A stretch of 64,000 bases of DNA from Pseudomonadota bacterium (lineage in GTDB: Bacteria; Pseudomonadota; Alphaproteobacteria; Rhizobiales; Beijerinckiaceae): positions 1 through 64,000 of the forward strand of contig JAFAEL010000095.1 in assembly GCA_023423995.1 (NCBI GenBank). Direction: 5' to 3'. Shown here piece by piece: positions 1 through 8,530 of the stretch (position 1 is the stretch's first letter; each line of letters opens with the position of its first letter). A program made the position numbers and the translations under genes. The notes under the pieces are model-generated. The model had not been told where the DNA came from. It was given only the letters and a program-made list of their open reading frames with translations, and ran no database searches.

Positions 1-564
1 CCTGCCGAACCTTTCCCGGATCGCGCCGGGACCGCGCCGGACGATCTCGTACGGCACTAGGCCGACCCGGCGGGGGGTCTGCGCCTGCATCACCCTGACG
101 AGGCTCGCATCCGTCATCGGGGTGAGCGGATGGTCCCGCATCCCGCTCTCGTTCAGGGGCACGTCGCCGACGAAGAGGTATCCCTTGTAGATGGTCCGCG
201 CGTTGGCCGGGAAAGCCGGGCAGACCACGGTGAAGTCGCTGCCGAGCGCATCGAGCAGCGCGTCCGCGACCGGCCCGATATTGCCGGCCGGCGTTGAATC
301 GAAGGTCGAGCAGTACTTGAAGTAGATCTGCCGCGCGCCGGCCTGCCTCAGCCAGGCGAGCGCATCGAGGGAGTCCCGTACCGCCTCGGCGACGGGGCTC
401 GTGCGCGACTTGAGCGCAATCACCACCGCATCGACCTCGGCCGGAAGATCGCGATCCGGCACTCCGATCAGCTGGACGGTGCGGAGGCCCGCCCTGACGA
501 GCATGCCGGCAAGATCGGTCGCTCCGGTGAAATCGTCCGCGATGCAGCCGAGCGCAACTGACAT
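1..564 (-). CDS. otnK: 3-oxo-tetronate kinase (OtnK / four-carbon acid sugar kinase family), partial
   Basis: The gene starts at an ATG at 564 on the minus strand and runs off the left edge, so only about the first 188 residues are present. The N-terminus contains IADDFTGATDLAG, the hallmark of the four-carbon acid sugar kinase family (formerly DUF1537). These cytoplasmic enzymes phosphorylate 3-oxo-tetronates in catabolism of four-carbon sugar acids. Further along, YCSTFDSTPAGNIGPV and CPAFPANARTIYKGYLFVG also fit the N-terminal domain. The C-terminal nucleotide-binding domain is outside the window. The rest of the operon, usually an aldolase and a dehydrogenase, would lie to the left and cannot be checked. 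Family assignment is firm; the substrate is inferred from the family. Confidence 0.85.
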   Translation of the reverse strand, partial: MSVALGCIADDFTGATDLAGMLVRAGLRTVQLIGVPDRDLPAEVDAVVIALKSRTSPVAEAVRDSLDALAWLRQAGARQIYFKYCSTFDSTPAGNIGPVADALLDALGSDFTVVCPAFPANARTIYKGYLFVGDVPLNESGMRDHPLTPMTDASLVRVMQAQTPRRVGLVPYEIVRRGPGAIRERFGR

Positions 565-770
565 ATCAGCTAGCTCCCCTGCCCGGCGCGCGCGATGGTG
601 GCTTCAGCCTGCACGCAATCCTCCCTGCCCGATCTCGTGCCGGGTCGTGGCCGTTGTAGCACGAGAGCGCGAGCGGAACATGCGCGCCGCGCAAAGCGGG
701 GTCGGGGTGCCGGGTGAGCGAAACCGCCCTTCTGGCATTATCTGTGAGAGCCTGCACGCAACGGATCGCC

Positions 771-2240
771 ATGCACATCGCCTTCGCCAACAGCTACGCG
801 ACCCTGCCGGACCGCTTCTTCGCGCGCGTCCGGCCCGCCGAAGCGAGCGCGCCGCGGCTCATCAAGGTCAACCGGGCGCTTGCCGAGGAGCTCGGCCTCG
901 ATCCCGACTGGCTCGCGAGCCCCGAAGGGGTCGAGATGCTGGCGGGCCGCCGGGTGCCGGAGGGCGCGGCCTCGATCGCGACCGCCTATGCGGGCCATCA
1001 ATTCGGAAACTTCGTGCCGCAGCTCGGGGACGGGCGGGCCATCCTCCTCGGCGAGGTCGTGGACCGGCATGGCCGGCGGCGCGACATCCAGCTGAAGGGC
1101 TCGGGCCGCACGCCCTTCTCGCGCGGCGGGGACGGCAAGGCCGCGCTCGGGCCGGTGATGCGGGAATACCTGGTCAGCGAGGCCATGGCGGCGCTGGGCA
1201 TCCCGACCACGCGCGCCCTCGCGGCGGTGCTGACGGGCGATCCCGTGGCCCGGGAGGAGATCCTGCCCGGCGCGGTGCTGACGCGGGTCGCGTCCAGCCA
1301 TATCCGGGTCGGCACCTTCCAGTTCTTCGCCGCCCGCGGCGACACGGAAGGCGTGCGGCTCCTCGCCGACCACGTCATCGCCCGGCACTATCCGGAGGTG
1401 GGCGAGGCCGAGCGCCCCTACCGGGCCCTTCTCGACGCCGTTATCGCGCGGCAGGCCGCGCTCATCCCGCGCTGGCTCCTGGTCGGCTTCATCCACGGCG
1501 TGATGAACACCGACAACATGTCGGTGGCGGGCGAGACGATCGATTACGGCCCCTGCGCCTTCCTGGACGAGTACGACCCTGCCAAGGTGTTCAGCTCCAT
1601 CGACGTGCAGGGCCGCTATGCCTACGGCAACCAGCCCAGGATCGCGCTCTGGAACCTGACGCGGCTTGCCGAGACGCTGCTGCCGCTGCTCGACGACGAC
1701 CCCGAGCGCGCCGTCGCTGACGCGGAGGATGCCCTGAAGGCCTTCGCGCCGACCTTCGAGCGCCACTACCATGCCGGCCTGCGGCGGAAGATCGGCCTCC
1801 TGGATGAGCGAGAGGGCGACCTCGAACTCGCAGGCGACCTGCTCAAGCGCATGTTCGAGAACGGAGCGGACTTCACGCTCACCTTCCGCCATCTCGCCGA
1901 GGCGGCCGGGCCGGACGGCGACGCGGAACCGGTCCGCAGCCGCTTCATCGATCCGACGAGCTTTGACGCCTGGGCCGAGACCTGGCGCGCGAGGCTGGCG
2001 CTGGAGCCGGCAGAGGCCGGGACCCGCCGGGCCGCGATGCTGGCCGCGAACCCGGCCTTCATTCCGCGCAACCACCGCGTCGAGGCCGCCATCCAGGCAG
2101 GGCTCAAGGATGATTTCGGCCCCTTCGAGGAGCTTCAGGCGGTTCTGTCCCGCCCCTACGAGGACCAGCCGGAACACGCCGCCTACATGGATCCGCCCGA
2201 GGCGCACCAGCGCGTGACGCGGACCTTCTGCGGGACCTGA
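771..2240 (+). CDS. selO: SelO/YdiU protein adenylyltransferase
   Basis: This encodes a 489-residue SelO/YdiU pseudokinase. The family transfers AMP from ATP to Ser, Thr or Tyr of target proteins and is linked to oxidative stress. Visible motifs are [16 protein letters not shown] (about residue 73), [17 protein letters not shown] (about 107), GVMNTDNMS (about 243) and the metal-binding DYGPCAF (about 257). Length is normal for bacterial SelO. I chose the ATG at 771 because [13 protein letters not shown] matches the usual beginning of the family; an in-frame GTG at 714 would add 19 residues and cannot be excluded. Upstream lies a divergent gene start at 564, so the 207-base gap should hold both promoters. 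Confidence 0.93.
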   Translation: MHIAFANSYATLPDRFFARVRPAEASAPRLIKVNRALAEELGLDPDWLASPEGVEMLAGRRVPEGAASIATAYAGHQFGNFVPQLGDGRAILLGEVVDRHGRRRDIQLKGSGRTPFSRGGDGKAALGPVMREYLVSEAMAALGIPTTRALAAVLTGDPVAREEILPGAVLTRVASSHIRVGTFQFFAARGDTEGVRLLADHVIARHYPEVGEAERPYRALLDAVIARQAALIPRWLLVGFIHGVMNTDNMSVAGETIDYGPCAFLDEYDPAKVFSSIDVQGRYAYGNQPRIALWNLTRLAETLLPLLDDDPERAVADAEDALKAFAPTFERHYHAGLRRKIGLLDEREGDLELAGDLLKRMFENGADFTLTFRHLAEAAGPDGDAEPVRSRFIDPTSFDAWAETWRARLALEPAEAGTRRAAMLAANPAFIPRNHRVEAAIQAGLKDDFGPFEELQAVLSRPYEDQPEHAAYMDPPEAHQRVTRTFCGT

Positions 2241-2250
2241 CCCGGAGGCC

Positions 2251-3003
2251 TCAGGCTTCCCGGTCCGGATCGTCCCGGCGCAGGTGCAGGTAGGTCGGAT
2301 CGAACTCGCCCGCCGCCTTCAGGCCCTCCCAGTCGAGGACCGTGAGCCTGCCCCCCTCGAAGCTGAAGAGGTTCTTGGAGCGCAGCTCCTGCAGGGTGCG
2401 GTTGGTGTGCACGGCCGTGAGGCCGAGCGCGTCCCCCAGTTCCTCCTGCGTGATCGGCAGCGGAACCGAGTTGTCCGACGCCATGCCGATGACGTCGAGA
2501 CGCACGAACATCTCGCAGAAGAAGTTGGCGATGCGCGCGGGTGCGCGCCTCCGGCCGACCCCCGTCAGCCATTCGCGGAAGATCGAGGCATCGATCAGGG
2601 TCTCGCGCCAGAACAGGCCCGCCAGGCGCGGATGGCGCAGCATCAACTCGCGCATCACGCGGTGCTGGAGGAACCCGACCCGGGCCGGCGTGAGCGAGGC
2701 GAGGCTGTGGTCGAGCGTCCTCAGGTACAGGCTCATCAGATCCGGGATCTCCCCGGGCACGTGAAAGGCCAGGATCTGCCGCCGGTCCCCACTCACGATC
2801 TTGTAGCGGAACGCGAACCCTTCGAGGACGAGGCAGCATTGCGACGGGCGATCACCCTCCCGCACGATGTCCTGGTTGGCGCGCAGGTCCCGCACCGTCA
2901 TCGGCACCGCAATCAGGGCGTCGCGCTCCACGGAGGTGAGGTCCACGGCGCTTTCGAGCTTGCGGACGAGCGGATGCTGCTCGGTGTCCAGCGGGCGATC
3001 CAA
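2251..3003 (-). CDS. Crp/Fnr family transcriptional regulator
   Basis: A 250-residue cytoplasmic regulator with an N-terminal cyclic-nucleotide-type beta-barrel (about residues 35-130; IVREGDRPSQCCLVLEGFA is typical) and a C-terminal winged helix. The recognition region ITQEELGDALGLTAVHTNRT lies near residues 187-206. No four-cysteine FNR iron-sulfur motif is present, so oxygen sensing through a cluster is unlikely. The start codon appears to be TTG at 3003, with GAGG about ten bases upstream. It is convergent with selO (10-base gap). A weak TGATT-N8-AATCA repeat at 3103-3120 lies upstream and could be a site for this or another Crp-type protein. The regulon and ligand cannot be read from the sequence. 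Confidence 0.88.
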   Translation of the reverse strand: MDRPLDTEQHPLVRKLESAVDLTSVERDALIAVPMTVRDLRANQDIVREGDRPSQCCLVLEGFAFRYKIVSGDRRQILAFHVPGEIPDLMSLYLRTLDHSLASLTPARVGFLQHRVMRELMLRHPRLAGLFWRETLIDASIFREWLTGVGRRRAPARIANFFCEMFVRLDVIGMASDNSVPLPITQEELGDALGLTAVHTNRTLQELRSKNLFSFEGGRLTVLDWEGLKAAGEFDPTYLHLRRDDPDREA

Positions 3004-3199
3004 AATCTGAGTACCTCGGCACGGCTGAGTGGGACACCCAGCTCCCGTCGAGCCGGCGCGGCTCCATGCAACACCGGCTGTGGTGCCGCGATAACTTAGG
3101 TTTGATTCCCGACAAAATCAGATCGGCCTGCGAGCTTTCCGGGGCCTGGCGCGTTGAGGGGAGAGTACCACGGGGATCATCGCACCCGGGGGGAGACAC

Positions 3200-3445
3200 T
3201 TGGCGCGGTACTTTTTCGACACCGATGACGGCGAGGAGCGGGTGATCGATCAGGTCGGGATCGAGTTTCCCACCCTGGATGCCGCGCGGTCGCAGGCGGT
3301 CGCGGCGTTGCCGGGCATAGCAGGCGATGCACCCCGTCTGGAGGATGGGCGGGAAATCGTAACGGTCGTCCGAGACGAGACGGGGCGCGCGATCTTCCGG
3401 GCCCGGCTTGCCGTGTCTGGAGAGTGGATCGGCAGCGAAGATTAG
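3200..3445 (+). CDS. DUF6894 family small protein, copy 1
   Basis: An 81-residue acidic protein beginning MARYFFDTDDGEE and ending near GRAIFRARLAVSGEW. The pattern (M-x-R-[YF]-F-F-D, a central Ala-rich helix with AARSQAVAALP, then EIVTVVRDE-x-G) is that of the DUF6894 family, common in Methylobacterium and Microvirga and of unknown function. Translation seems to start at TTG (3200) behind a strong GGGGGGAG ribosome site. It is the first of three related genes within 1 kb (see 3558 and 3832). No signal peptide or membrane segment is visible. Confidence 0.8.
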   Translation: MARYFFDTDDGEERVIDQVGIEFPTLDAARSQAVAALPGIAGDAPRLEDGREIVTVVRDETGRAIFRARLAVSGEWIGSED

Positions 3446-3557
3446 CGGTCCTGCACCCGCTGCGTCCTAGGTCGTACCCGCTCCAAGACTCGCTTCAATC
3501 AGAAATGTATTTGAGATATATCAAGCGGACCCGCACTGCCACGCTTGCAAAACCGCC

Positions 3558-3815
3558 ATGCCCCGCTTCTTCTTCGATATCCACGACGGCGCGCGCCACA
3601 GCCTGGATGAGGAAGGCACCGTCTTCGCCGACATCGAGGCGGCGTCGAGGGAGGCCGTCGCGGTCCTTCCGGCGATCGCCGCGAATGAGCGGGCCGGTGA
3701 CGATCGCGAGATCGTGGCGACCGTGCGCGACGAAGACGGCGCCGCCGTGTTCCGCGTCCGGCTGATGGTGAAGAGCGAGTGGCTGATCTCGTCCGAAGGT
3801 GGCGAGCGGAGCTGA
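3558..3815 (+). CDS. DUF6894 family small protein, copy 2
   Basis: An 85-residue protein starting MPRFFFDIHDGARHSLDEEG and containing EIVATVRDEDGAAVFRVRL. It is clearly paralogous to the gene at 3200: the same aromatic N-terminal strand, the same alanine-rich helix (AASREAVAVLPAIAA) and the same C-terminal strand. The function of DUF6894 is unknown. The 112-base gap to the upstream copy includes AT-rich sequence (near 3505-3525) that may be its own promoter. No clear ribosome-binding site precedes the ATG, so the start is chosen from family similarity. Confidence 0.8.
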   Translation: MPRFFFDIHDGARHSLDEEGTVFADIEAASREAVAVLPAIAANERAGDDREIVATVRDEDGAAVFRVRLMVKSEWLISSEGGERS

Positions 3816-3831
3816 TGTCGGACGGGATCCG

Positions 3832-4059
3832 CTAAGCCAGGATCTTGCTCACATCGGTACCGGCCGCCTCGCCAAGGGTGAGACGCATCACCGGCGCCCC
3901 GAGATCGTCCCGGATCACGATGATCCAGTCTCGCCGGTCCTCGCCCTGCGCGAAGCCGTCCTTGAGCGCCTCGAGCGCCCTCGCGCGCGCTTCCGACATG
4001 GCCGCGCCGCGATTCGGGAGCTCCCTTCCAACCCGGTCGACGAAATCTCGCTGGCCCAT
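3832..4059 (-). CDS. Divergent DUF6894-like small protein, copy 3
   Basis: Minus-strand gene convergent with copy 2. From ATG at 4059 it encodes 75 residues: MGQRDFVDRVGRELPNRG, an Ala/Arg/Glu helix, then DWIIVIRDDLGAPVMRLTL. The second half aligns by eye with the EIVTVVRDETGRAIFRARL region of the two neighbouring DUF6894 genes, and VGRELPN matches the GxEFPT segment of copy 1. The aromatic MxRYFFD strand is missing. It therefore looks like a diverged paralogue. A longer reading from 4173 is possible but adds low-complexity residues unlike the family. The relationship is my inference from short similarity. Confidence 0.6.
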   Translation of the reverse strand: MGQRDFVDRVGRELPNRGAAMSEARARALEALKDGFAQGEDRRDWIIVIRDDLGAPVMRLTLGEAAGTDVSKILA

Positions 4060-4179
4060 CCGCACCCCAATGATCGCGGCCGTCAACGCGTGATGTCGCG
4101 TACGGTTCAAGACATTCGCGTTGTGGCTCTTCCACGGGTTGGGGCCCCGGTCTGAACCGGCCGAGGCCCCCAATTCGAC

Positions 4180-4467
4180 TCAGGCGTCGCCGCTGCGGGG
4201 ATTGTGGCTCCGCTTGAGGTTCGACGTATAGGTCGATTCCTGGCCGACACCAGTATCGCTGTAACCGACCTGCCCGCCCTGCACGCCGCCCTCACGGGCG
4301 GTCTGATGCTCCGGGATGCTCGTCTGCGGCCCGGCCTCCTGCTTCATGCGGAGGGCCTTTTCGGCGTTCTTCTGCAGGTCCGACTTGCCGCCCTGTCCGG
4401 AGCTCGTCGGCTCGCCCTTCTTTTCGGCGCCCAAGGCAGACTTTGCGCGCTCGAGGATGCTCGTCAT
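4180..4467 (-). CDS. Small hydrophilic, probably disordered protein
   Basis: A 95-residue protein starting MTSILERAKSALGAEKKG behind a strong GAGGAGGA ribosome site. It is rich in Gly, Gln, Ser, Lys and Glu and has no membrane segment or cysteine. A short amphipathic helix (residues 1-15) and a second (DLQKNAEKALRMKQEAG) are the only regular parts; the rest (GGVQGGQVGYSDTGVGQ) looks unstructured. I do not recognise a family. It lies 10 bases downstream of the gene at 4478-4738 in the same direction, so both are likely on one transcript. Its composition resembles stress-related small proteins, but that is only an analogy. Confidence 0.6.
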   Translation of the reverse strand: MTSILERAKSALGAEKKGEPTSSGQGGKSDLQKNAEKALRMKQEAGPQTSIPEHQTAREGGVQGGQVGYSDTGVGQESTYTSNLKRSHNPRSGDA

Positions 4468-4477
4468 CTCGTCCTCC

Positions 4478-4738
4478 TCAACCGTGACCGCGGTTCTGGT
4501 GGTGATTGTCGACGCCCTTGTTCGCCTGTCCCTGGCCCTGGGCCTTGGGGGCGCCCCCGGCACCGTCGCCGCCGCCATTGGTGCGGCTGCGGCCATCATG
4601 CCGCTCGTCCGTGCCGCTGCGGTCGCTTCCGGATTGGCCACCCTGGTGTCCCTGCGAACGCGCGCGCTGCACGTCGTCGTGCGGGGGCAGGTGGCCCTTC
4701 TGTTTCTCGCTTCGATTTTCGTGGTTTCGCGCAACCAT
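4478..4738 (-). CDS. Small His/Gln/Gly-rich disordered protein
   Basis: An 86-residue, very hydrophilic protein starting MVARNHENRSEKQKGHLPPH and ending in HHQNRGHG. It consists almost entirely of Gly, Gln, Asn, His, Ser, Arg and Asp, with no hydrophobic core, signal peptide or cysteine. The ATG at 4738 follows GGGAG at suitable spacing. It is the upstream member of a pair with 4180-4467. No family is recognised. High GC content makes false reading frames common here, but the ribosome sites of both genes and their spacing support real translation. Confidence 0.5.
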   Translation of the reverse strand: MVARNHENRSEKQKGHLPPHDDVQRARSQGHQGGQSGSDRSGTDERHDGRSRTNGGGDGAGGAPKAQGQGQANKGVDNHHQNRGHG

Positions 4739-4825
4739 CGGCGAATCTCCCGCTCGGCGCCGCTCTCCGGCGCCCATCTGGGGAGCTAACGGCCTGAACG
4801 CGCGGGAGGTTCAGTCGGCGGCGCC

Positions 4826-4849
4826 CCGGCCCGCTTCCAGGCGGGCCGG
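4826..4849 (-). terminator. Stem-loop after the AceE-like gene
   Basis: Perfect 9-base arms CCGGCCCGC and GCGGGCCGG enclose a 6-base loop, 22 bases beyond the stop codon of the minus-strand gene at 4871. There is no run of T after it, so it is either a weak terminator or an mRNA 3'-end stabiliser. Confidence 0.35.
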
Positions 4850-4870
4850 AGAACGAGGCCGAAGGCAGGC

Positions 4871-7270
4871 CTAAACGGCCTTCAGGTGCCGTATCGGCCG
4901 ACCGGGTCCGAGCCCCTGCGCGGCCTTCACGATGCCCTGCGCGTCGATGCCGAAATGGCGGTAGAGGTCCTGGATCGTCCCGGTCTGGCCGAAATGGTCC
5001 ACGCCGAGGGCGCGCGTGCGGTGGCCGTGCACGGCGCCGAGCCAGGCGAGCGTCGCCGGATGGCCGTCCAGGACGGTGACGATGCCGCAATGCGACGGCA
5101 CGGCGTCGAGCAGCCGCTCGGCATGCGAGCGGGCCCCGACGAGCCCGTTCTCCCGCGCCCGCTGGGCCGCGTTCCAGCCCGCATGGAGCCGGTCCGCCGA
5201 CGTGACGGCGAGCAGGCCGATGTCGCGCCTGTCCTCCGCCATGAGGCCGACGGCCTCGATCGCCTCCGGGGCGAGCGCGCCCGCATAGGCGACCACCACC
5301 TGGGCGTTCGGGCCCGGCCTGCGCATCCAGTAGGCGCCCTCGACGATGTCGGCCGCGAGCTCGTCCGACATCTCGCGCTGCGGCTGGTCCACCGAGCGCG
5401 TCGAGAGCCGGAGATAGACGGCGCCGCCCTTCTCGTCCGCCAGCCAGGAGCGCTCGCCTTCCGGTGAGGCCGGCGCATCGGCGCCGGTGCGCTGCACGTA
5501 GTCAAAGGCGAAGCGCATGATGACGGCGAGCTCGTCCACGAAGGCGGGCTCGAAGGAGGCCAGCCCGTCCTGCGCGAGGCCGATCAGCGGTGTGTTGATG
5601 GATTGGTGCGCGCCGCCCTCCGGCGCCAGCGTCACGCCCGAGGGCGTCGCCGCCAGGATGAAGCGCGCATCCTGGTAGCAGGCGTAGTTCAGGGCATCGA
5701 GGCCGCGATTGATGAAGGGGTCGTAGAGCGTCCCGATCGGGATCAGGCGCTCGCCGAAATGCGAATGCGCAAGGCCGAGCGCCGACAGGAGGATGAACAG
5801 GTTCATCTCCGCAATGCCGAGCTCGAGATGCTGGCCCTTCGGACCGAAATCCCAGGTGTAGGTGGAGGGGATGCGCTCGGACCGGAACAGGTCCTTCATC
5901 TCCGAGCGGGCGAAGAGGCCGCGCCGGTTCACCCAGGGGCCGAGATTGGTCGAGACCGTGACGTCCGGAGCCGTCGTGACGATGCGGTCGGCCAGGGGCT
6001 CGGTCGAGCGCGCGAGCTCGTTCAGGATCAGCCCAAAACCCTGCTGGGTGGAGAGCGAGGGCTGTTTCGGCGCTTCCAGGCGCGCCGGCACGGGCAGCGG
6101 CGCCGCCTCGTAGCGGCGCGTGCCCTTCTGGTTGAACGGGACCTTGTCCAGGAAGGCCTGCAGGTCCTCGGGCGAGTGCGAAAGCGCCTCGAACCTGTCC
6201 CATTCGTGCCCGGGCCGGACCCCGATGGATTCCTGGTAGCCAGCGAGCTGCTTCGGCGTCAGCAGGCCCGCGTGGTTGTCCTTGTGGCCGGCGAGCGGCA
6301 GGCCGAAACCCTTGATCGTGTAGGCGATGAAGACCGTCGGGCGGTCGTGGTCGATGCTCTCGAAGGTCTTCAGCAGCGTCGGCAGGTCATGACCGGCGAG
6401 GTTGGTCATCAGCCGGCCGAGTTCCTCGTCGGACCGGCTCTCGACGATGCGAAGGGCCTCGTGGTCGTCGGCGAGGTCGACCAGGAGGCGCCGGCGCCAG
6501 GCCGCGCCGCCCTGGAAGGTCAGGGCCGAGTAGAGCTGGTTCGGGGCCGTGTCGATCCACTCCCGCAGGCGCGCGCCGCCCGGCTCGCGGAAGGCCGCCT
6601 CCAGGAGAGAGCCGTATTTGAGGACGACGACATCCCAGCCGAACGCCGTGAACAGCGCTTCGAAGCGGCTGTAGAGCCCCTCCCGGATGACGGCATCGAG
6701 GCTCTGGCGGTTGTAGTCGATCACCCACCAGGTGTTGCGCAGGCCGTTCTTCCAGCCTTCGAGCAGCGCCTCGAAGATGTTGCCCTCGTCCATCTCGGCA
6801 TCGCCCAGGAGAGCGATCATCCGGCCTTCCGGCCGCTCCAGCCCCCAGCCATGGGAGCGGACGTAATCCTGCACGAGGGAGGAGAAGAGCGTCTGGGCGA
6901 CGCCGAGCCCGACCGAACCGGTTGAGAAATCGACGTCGTCCACGTCCTTGGTGCGGGACGGGTAGGATTGCGCGCCCTTGTAGCCGCGGAAGTTCTCCAG
7001 CTTCTCGCGCGTCTGGTTGCCGAGCAGATACTGGATGGCGTGGAAGATCGGGCTCGCATGCGGCTTCACGGCCACCCGGTCCTCGGGCCTCAGGACCGCC
7101 ATGTAGAGGGCCGTCATGATGGTCGCGAGCGAGGCCGATGATGCCTGGTGCCCGCCGACCTTCAGGCCGTCGCCGCTCGACCGGACATGGTTCGCATGGT
7201 GGATCGTCCAGGAGGACAGCCACAGGATCTTCCGCTCGAGATCCGTCAGGATCGGAAGACGTGGATCCAT
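4871..7270 (-). CDS. AceE-like homodimeric transketolase / E1-type thiamine diphosphate enzyme
   Basis: A 799-residue thiamine diphosphate enzyme related to the homodimeric E1 of pyruvate dehydrogenase (AceE) and to transketolase. The cofactor-binding motif is GDAEMDEGNIFEALLEGWKN, and the N-terminal HANHVRSSGDGLKVGGHQAS fits the AceE-like branch. The pyrimidine-domain region contains GIAEMNLFILLSALG. I chose the ATG at 7268-7270 (MDPRLPILTD) because upstream residues are basic and unlike the family. No E2 acyltransferase, E3 or lipoyl gene is nearby. The gene follows uxaC and a sugar-type ABC ATPase, suggesting a role in sugar-acid carbon flow. The acceptor substrate cannot be deduced. Confidence 0.85.
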   Translation of the reverse strand: MDPRLPILTDLERKILWLSSWTIHHANHVRSSGDGLKVGGHQASSASLATIMTALYMAVLRPEDRVAVKPHASPIFHAIQYLLGNQTREKLENFRGYKGAQSYPSRTKDVDDVDFSTGSVGLGVAQTLFSSLVQDYVRSHGWGLERPEGRMIALLGDAEMDEGNIFEALLEGWKNGLRNTWWVIDYNRQSLDAVIREGLYSRFEALFTAFGWDVVVLKYGSLLEAAFREPGGARLREWIDTAPNQLYSALTFQGGAAWRRRLLVDLADDHEALRIVESRSDEELGRLMTNLAGHDLPTLLKTFESIDHDRPTVFIAYTIKGFGLPLAGHKDNHAGLLTPKQLAGYQESIGVRPGHEWDRFEALSHSPEDLQAFLDKVPFNQKGTRRYEAAPLPVPARLEAPKQPSLSTQQGFGLILNELARSTEPLADRIVTTAPDVTVSTNLGPWVNRRGLFARSEMKDLFRSERIPSTYTWDFGPKGQHLELGIAEMNLFILLSALGLAHSHFGERLIPIGTLYDPFINRGLDALNYACYQDARFILAATPSGVTLAPEGGAHQSINTPLIGLAQDGLASFEPAFVDELAVIMRFAFDYVQRTGADAPASPEGERSWLADEKGGAVYLRLSTRSVDQPQREMSDELAADIVEGAYWMRRPGPNAQVVVAYAGALAPEAIEAVGLMAEDRRDIGLLAVTSADRLHAGWNAAQRARENGLVGARSHAERLLDAVPSHCGIVTVLDGHPATLAWLGAVHGHRTRALGVDHFGQTGTIQDLYRHFGIDAQGIVKAAQGLGPGRPIRHLKAV

Positions 7271-7384
7271 GCTGTTTCTCCCCGGCCGCAAAGCGCGCTT
7301 CAACCTTCGCCTGACATTCCACATCAGGCGCCCGCTGTCAGCATGCCGGACGGGGCGCCCCCACTGCGCCCTGCCCTGCCCCCG

Positions 7385-8467
7385 TCAGGCAGCCTCCCCG
7401 GGAAAGACAAGCGTCCGGCTCGGATCGGCCGCGAGCCGGACCTCCGCTCCCTTCTCCAGGGGTGTTTCGGAGCGGAAGAACAGTTCGCTCCCATCCGGCG
7501 CCACCGCGCTGCCGAAGAAGGCGCGGCCCCGATACTCGATGGACCGGACCTGCGCGGCAAGGCCGGGGCCGTCCGCATCCGCGACGAAATCCTCCGGCCG
7601 GATGGAGACGATCGCGCCGCGCCCTTCCGCGACCGAGGTCCGGACGAGGCCCGAGATCCGCGCACCCGCGACGGCGACCTCCGCCCGCTCGCCCGAGACG
7701 GCCACGATCCGGCCCCGGAGCCGGTTGCGGTAGCCCATGAAGTCGGCGACGTCCTCCGTGACGGGACGCTCGTAGAGCTCTTTCGGCGTGCCGATCTGCC
7801 GGATCAGGCCGTCGCGCATCACCACGATCCGGTCCGCCATCGAAAGCGCCTCGTCCTGGTCGTGCGTGACGTAGATCGTGGTCGAGCCGATCTCCTCGTG
7901 GATGCCGCGGATCTCCGCCCGCATCTCCATGCGCAGCTTCGCGTCGAGGTTGGAGAGGGGCTCGTCCATCAGGACGAGCGGCGGCTCGATCACGATGGCG
8001 CGCGCGATCGCGACGCGCTGCTGCTGCCCGCCGGAGATCTGGGCCGGGAGCTTGTCGCCCTGGTCCGTCAGGCGAACGAGCGCCAGCGCCTCCTCGACCC
8101 GACGGGCGATCTCGCCGCGCGGGACGCCCCGCATGACGAGGCCGAAGGCGATGTTCTTGCGGACGCTGAGATGCGGGAAAAGCGCATAGCTCTGCAGGAC
8201 CATGCCGAAGCCGCGATCCTCGGGCCGGAGCCCGTCGATGCGCCGGTCGCCGAGATGGATCGAGCCGGCGTCGAGCGAGAGCAGCCCGGCGATGCAGTTG
8301 AGCGCCGTCGTCTTGCCGCAGCCCGAGGGGCCGAGCAGGGCGATGAACTCGCCTGCCCCGATGGCGAGGTCGATGCCGCCGAGCGCGAGGTGGTGGCCGA
8401 AGCTGCGCCTGACGCCGCGCAGTTCGAGCGCCCCGCCGCCGGGAGCTTTCTTGGCATGGAGGGTCAT
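7385..8467 (-). CDS. Sugar/polyamine-type ABC transporter ATP-binding protein (MalK/UgpC/PotA class)
   Basis: A 360-residue ABC ATPase with Walker [10 protein letters not shown] (about residue 50), Q-loop [10 protein letters not shown], signature [13 protein letters not shown], Walker [15 protein letters not shown] and the switch His in VTHDQDEA. After about residue 240 it carries a TOBE-type regulatory domain (IVSIRPEDF), typical of importers for sugars, glycerol-3-phosphate or polyamines. No binding protein or permease is adjacent, so it probably serves permeases encoded elsewhere. It lies 63 bases downstream of uxaC and 114 bases upstream of the AceE-like gene on the same strand, consistent with a three-gene operon. 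Confidence 0.9.
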   Translation of the reverse strand: MTLHAKKAPGGGALELRGVRRSFGHHLALGGIDLAIGAGEFIALLGPSGCGKTTALNCIAGLLSLDAGSIHLGDRRIDGLRPEDRGFGMVLQSYALFPHLSVRKNIAFGLVMRGVPRGEIARRVEEALALVRLTDQGDKLPAQISGGQQQRVAIARAIVIEPPLVLMDEPLSNLDAKLRMEMRAEIRGIHEEIGSTTIYVTHDQDEALSMADRIVVMRDGLIRQIGTPKELYERPVTEDVADFMGYRNRLRGRIVAVSGERAEVAVAGARISGLVRTSVAEGRGAIVSIRPEDFVADADGPGLAAQVRSIEYRGRAFFGSAVAPDGSELFFRSETPLEKGAEVRLAADPSRTLVFPGEAA

Positions 8468-8530
8468 CGGGTCCAGCTAGCGGGCGCAGGCGGGTTCCGC
8501 AAACGGACAGGATGACACCGGGGTGGCCCG

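Noticed and set aside
738..2207. A 489-codon minus-strand frame opposite selO
   Set aside because: No domain, and antisense to a gene with complete SelO motifs.
3103..3120. TGATT-N8-AATCA as an FNR/Crp box
   Set aside because: Spacing differs from the TTGAT-N4-ATCAA consensus, so it is only mentioned with the regulator gene.
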